Assembly: GCF_037975245.1 (NCBI RefSeq)
Contig: NC_092583.1
Location: 1,469,764 to 1,533,763 of the forward strand
Direction of reading: 5' to 3'
Source of the DNA: Apostichopus japonicus
Taxonomy: Eukaryota > Echinodermata > Holothuroidea > Aspidochirotida > Stichopodidae
Length of the DNA stretch: 64,000 nt
Translations under genes and position numbers: made by a program
Part shown: in pieces, positions 60,747-64,000 of the stretch
How positions within the stretch are numbered: position 1 is the first letter of the stretch
Layout of the letters: each line of letters starts with the position of its first letter
The notes under the pieces: model-generated
Databases searched by the model: none
What the model was told of the DNA's origin: nothing
The model's input: the letters and a program-made list of their open reading frames with translations, nothing else

Positions 60747-61401
60747 CAAGGGCGGCGGAACCGGGGGGGGCACAGGGGGCACGTGCCCCCCACTTTTCCT
60801 CAGGTTAAAAATGTGCCCTTTTTTCTACATAAAAAGTGAGGTGTCTCAAGTTAGCAAGAGGCCAGGGAACCAGAATGAACACTCGGGAAGGCCGTTTCCG
60901 GCCATCTGAGGGGTTTGTAAAACCAAAAATTTTCTTGCACGATCCGCGCCAACCAATGGTGGCGCTCCGCTCAGATAGTCGTGCATACAACCTTGCAAAT
61001 CCAGGCTACGCCGCTGACTTTTTAATTAATTTCTGTGGGTCAAACTCAAAGCTATTGCGAATGGAAAAAAAATTGTTAGATATTAACAAGAACTAAACTC
61101 TAATTTGGAAGATTCCTACATTAGCAACTAGCATGATTTCACCTCATTTTGTCTCAAAAGAAAACTTGTTCCTTGTTTCCCAATTTGCACATTGGATATT
61201 GCAGTGCTAGTATGCATATTTTCCTTGCGGGTGGGGGGGGGGCGTTGATGGAGTGATGTGTATACGCAAAAATGATAATAAAATAAGAGTTATAAAGGGT
61301 ACTAAATATAAGGCTGCATCTGTCCAATCAAATTTCTGCAAAGTGCCCTTTGATGTCGGTGCCCCCCCCCCCCCAGATTAAAAGTGCTTCCGCCGCCCTT
61401 G
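60747..61401. mobile_element. hAT-type MITE with nested material
   Basis: Starts CAAGGGCGGCGGAACC and ends TTCCGCCGCCCTTG. Flanks GTGTCGTA (60739-60746) and TTGTCGTA (61402-61409) are an 8-bp duplication with one mismatch. Inside, 'GCACGATCCGCGCCAACCAA', 'TGGTGGCGCTCCGC' and a terminus-like CAGGCTACGCCGCTG near 61003 show that part of a CAGGCGCGTAGCC-type relative is embedded. Confidence 0.8.
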
Positions 61402-61471
61402 TTGTCGTACAAATAACACCGAACCCGAAGGATATATTTTAAATGACAAATGGTATGAACAAAAGTCGTAC

Positions 61472-61541
61472 ACATTACAACCTACGCGTTGAAACGTACA
61501 CGTTACAACGTACACGTTTACAACGTACACGTTACAACGTT
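61472..61541. repeat. short tandem repeat CAACGTACACGTTA
   Basis: Three to four imperfect copies of a palindrome-like ACGTACACGTT unit, about 110 bp upstream of the start of innexin-like gene B, within its presumed 5' region. Confidence 0.75.
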
Positions 61542-61652
61542 TGTCTTCTTATTCTTTAACAAAATGTCATCAGTTCCTTCATTCTTTTTCCCCGTTTCAA
61601 CCATTATCTGTCCTAGAACAAGAAAAGGGTATAGACGGGCCGAATAGAAACC

Positions 61653-63558
61653 ATGGCCGACGTAGCTAAACTGCTGAAAGAACTATTACCAACTTTGAAT
61701 GAAGTATTCGAGAAGGAAATATTGATATCGGGGGTCATTCAGACAAACCTACCTGCTGATAACTTTGGGTTCTGGTTGACCCAAGGGGTGCCATTCGGTC
61801 TCATATTTATACATCTTCTGATGGCTGTGTTAGGTAATTACGGTTGGTCGTTGTTGTTGTTGTTTTTGTTTGTTTGTTTCTTTTGTTTACTGCTAGTCCC
61901 GCAATGATTTCAGTTAGGTCTTTCGTCTCAAATTATAATAGCCTACAAACCAAAACCAAACTTGGAAGAGGATCTTATCGGCTGCTTGATCCATGTATCG
62001 TTTTACGGTATAGTTAAGATATAAATTGTATACATATATATTGACAAAAGTGTTTTCTGCGTGGGATCGCGGGTAGTTGGGTGATTGTAGGGTGTTAGGG
62101 GAGGGGCGAGGTTATGTTCATGGGTCGTGGATAGGGGTGCGTTTAAGGCGGGGTTTTAATGGGCCTTCTTAGAATAAATTGAGATAATTCCGATTGATTT
62201 AGTGTTAATTCTGGATTCTTTGTTCTCTCGTAATATCTTGACTAGGTGAAAGAGATGTCGGCAGATGTTTTGTACCAAAGGTCGAAGGTCAACCGCTCAC
62301 TCAATCACAAATACAATACATAACCGAGATGTGCTTGGATCAGGCTACACATTATGAGTGTTTTGACGAAAGCAACGGAGAATTTAAAGATGTGTGCCGC
62401 GCCTCTCCATGTGACAACATGACCGAAACTTTGCACATAAATAACACGTATCCAAATTCAGATAAAACGAATGTCTTTGAAACTCTTTTCTTTTATCGTT
62501 ACTACGTTTGGTTTCTTGTCGCTTTCACTTTTCTACGTGCTCTGCCTCAAATCGTATGGAAACTATCCTATACCGCTGATGTAAGGAAGGCCATCCAGGA
62601 CATAGCGGTTATTGCTGAATTTCAACACGCCATGTGCGGTGTGATGTCGCTCGTGAGTGGGGATAGCACCGGCGAAATGGTGGCCAGTACTTCGTCGTCC
62701 AGCATCAATACGAATTACAAATATCCAAAATGGATGAAATCTATGAACAGAATCGTCCTTGAAGAAGTCAGCAAACGAGCTTCAAAAGTGATCCTCTTCC
62801 GTGCTTACGTCATGCGTAAACTTGCCGATATAATTTTAGATTTGGTAATCATCGGTACCTTTATTTGGTTTCAGTATGATCGTACACCGTTTGACCAAAT
62901 AGTATTCGTTTGTGATTTACACGGTGATCGCGACAACATCTTCCTATGTGATTCTATACACAGACGGTTTGTACCGTGTACCGTGTCGTTCGGTTTCGAG
63001 TTCATGATAACTGCTTTTCTCGTATTTTTTATCATGGTAGGTGACTGCCTCCTACAACTTTTCGTGACTTTGGCATTTACGAGGGTGGGCCATCGGATAA
63101 TACGCAAATTGACTTGCGGCTATTGGTTTGGGAAAGCAGTTCTTTATTGGGATCCGTTCATCTCTCAAGAACTTGAACTTAATCAAAACAAGCAATGGAT
63201 GCATTTTGACCAATCTTTTATGCACTCACCGAACGATCTCTATCTTGTCGGTTTAATGTACAAGCAGAGTAGCGTAATGCATGGCCACTTTCTGAAAATG
63301 ATGGCCGAGAAAATGCTCGAACAGCTTCGACCAGCGTTTGATTATCTTAGACAAACGGCTGAGCACAATTCTAATCCATCCGTGTTCAGATCTAGGTCCC
63401 GAATTTCGACAAATCTCAGAGATGATGATAACGACAGATCTGAAGATGACACAACCCGTGATCCACCGGAACAATCCTCTCAAACTGAACAAACAGGGTT
63501 TGATTTTGAAGGAAGCTCACAATTTTCTCAGTACAGCGTACCGTATTCTCATCTTTAA
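61653..63558 (+). CDS. innexin/pannexin-like four-helix channel protein B (two coding exons)
   Basis: Exons 61653-61833 and 62246-63558 join at GTGTTAG|GTAATT..ACTAG|GTGAA in phase 1, giving 497 residues. The first exon is 181 bp, exactly as in gene A. Helices are predicted at about 40-60, 145-166, 253-270 and 308-337. Loop 1: C68 and C90 in GRCFVP..YITEMCLD, plus C99, C111, C116 and sequons NMT and NNT. TM2 has YRYYVWF and LRALPQIVWKL. Loop 2: C283, C295 and C305 with VCDLH..FVPCTVSFGFEFMI. The block SPNDLYLVGLMYKQSSVMHGHFL (388-410) follows TM4. The Ser/Asp-rich C-terminal tail is cytosolic. The canonical innexin YYQWV is replaced by YYVWF. Inferred role: gap-junction or hemichannel subunit at the plasma membrane, paralogue of gene A. 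A TCCTAG acceptor at 61616 hints at an upstream non-coding exon. Confidence 0.8.
61834..62245 (+). other. intron of innexin-like gene B
   Basis: 412 bp, GTAATT to ACTAG. It begins with a (TTG)n-like run. Gene A's intron (43935-44569 on the minus strand) interrupts the same codon, so the intron predates the duplication. Confidence 0.8.
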
Positions 63559-63659
63559 TTTAAGGTTGACCCTGGTTAAATTAATTCTGCTATTTGGTCC
63601 TCTAGCTAATTCTGCTGTGTTAACGACTTCTCTTCAACAAAACTCGGTTTAATATTGCC

Positions 63660-63663
<4 letters not shown>

Positions 63664-63698
<35 letters not shown>
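63664..63698. repeat. (AT)n microsatellite
   Basis: About 35 bp of AT alternation directly before the decamer array, 105 bp after the gene B stop codon. Confidence 0.95.
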
Positions 63699-63701
<3 letters not shown>

Positions 63702-63702
<1 letters not shown>

Positions 63703-63952
63703 TTACTTACTTACTTTTACTTACTTTTACTTACTTTTACTTACTTTTACTTACTTTTACTTACTTTTACTTACTTTTACTTACTTTTACTTACTTTTAC
63801 TTACTTTTACTTACTTTTACTTACTTTTACTTACTTTTACTTACTTTTACTTACTTTTACTTACTTTTACTTACTTTTACTTACTTTTACTTACTTTTAC
63901 TTACTTTTACTTACTTACTTACTGACTTACTGACTTACTTACTTACTGACTT

Positions 63953-63986
<34 letters not shown>

Positions 63987-64000
63987 TGACTGACTGACTG
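63702..64000. repeat. decamer satellite TTACTTACTT grading into a (TTAC/TGAC) tetramer array
   Basis: About 20 near-perfect copies of a 10-bp unit (ACTTACTTTT) at 63708-63912, then ACTT and ACTG tetramers to the window edge, where the array continues. The change from decamer to tetramer suggests slippage-driven evolution of one ancestral ACTT array. Confidence 0.95.

Noticed and set aside
63701-64000. Regularly spaced repeats resembling a CRISPR array
   Set aside because: There are no unique spacers. It is a simple decamer/tetramer satellite in a eukaryotic genome.

Overview
This is a AT-leaning eukaryotic window with spliced genes, long introns and dense interspersed repeats. It is an animal genome, most likely a marine invertebrate deuterostome. 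An echinoderm, perhaps a sea cucumber, is my best guess. The guess rests on the repeat style (short TTAA-flanked and hAT-type elements with long G or C tracts, Penelope and RTE fragments, a GIN1-like integrase) and on my recollection that similar TTAA elements occur in holothurian transcripts. Nothing here proves it.

Five protein-coding loci can be supported. (1) 5816-6083, minus: the membrane-anchor exon of an MGAT5-like N-glycan branching enzyme, whose remaining exons I do not find. (2) 28986-38291, plus: a complete five-exon METTL27-like SAM methyltransferase of 249 residues. (3) 42610-44750, minus, and (4) 61653-63558, plus: two divergently oriented paralogues of 501 and 497 residues. They have an innexin/pannexin-like four-helix layout, an intron at the same codon and phase, and a shared cysteine pattern in the extracellular loops. 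(5) 51866-55772, minus: a multi-exon GIN1-like integrase gene that is broken by stop codons. A weak two-exon candidate lies at 17046-17459.

Layout: 1-17 kb is mostly intergenic, with hAT-type MITEs, a GTAC palindromic satellite, a foldback element and three of the four TTAA MITEs. 17-25 kb carries a Penelope-like reverse transcriptase fragment, another TTAA MITE, tRNA-derived SINEs and a U2 snRNA-like fragment. 29-38 kb is the methyltransferase gene, with a SINE cluster and microsatellites in its second intron. 42-45 kb is innexin-like gene A. 46-51 kb holds LINE 3' ends, a hAT transposase remnant and an expanded (TGA)n tail. 51-56 kb is the integrase pseudogene. 55.8-61.4 kb is a nest of hAT-type MITEs, several with 8-bp target duplications. 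61.6-63.6 kb is innexin-like gene B, and the window ends in a decamer satellite.

The most interesting content is the innexin-like pair. Surveys that I recall reported no recognisable connexins or innexins/pannexins in echinoderms and hemichordates, although electrical coupling has been recorded in starfish embryos. If this genome is an echinoderm, these divergent proteins, which lack the canonical YYQWV signature, are candidates for the missing junction or hemichannel family.
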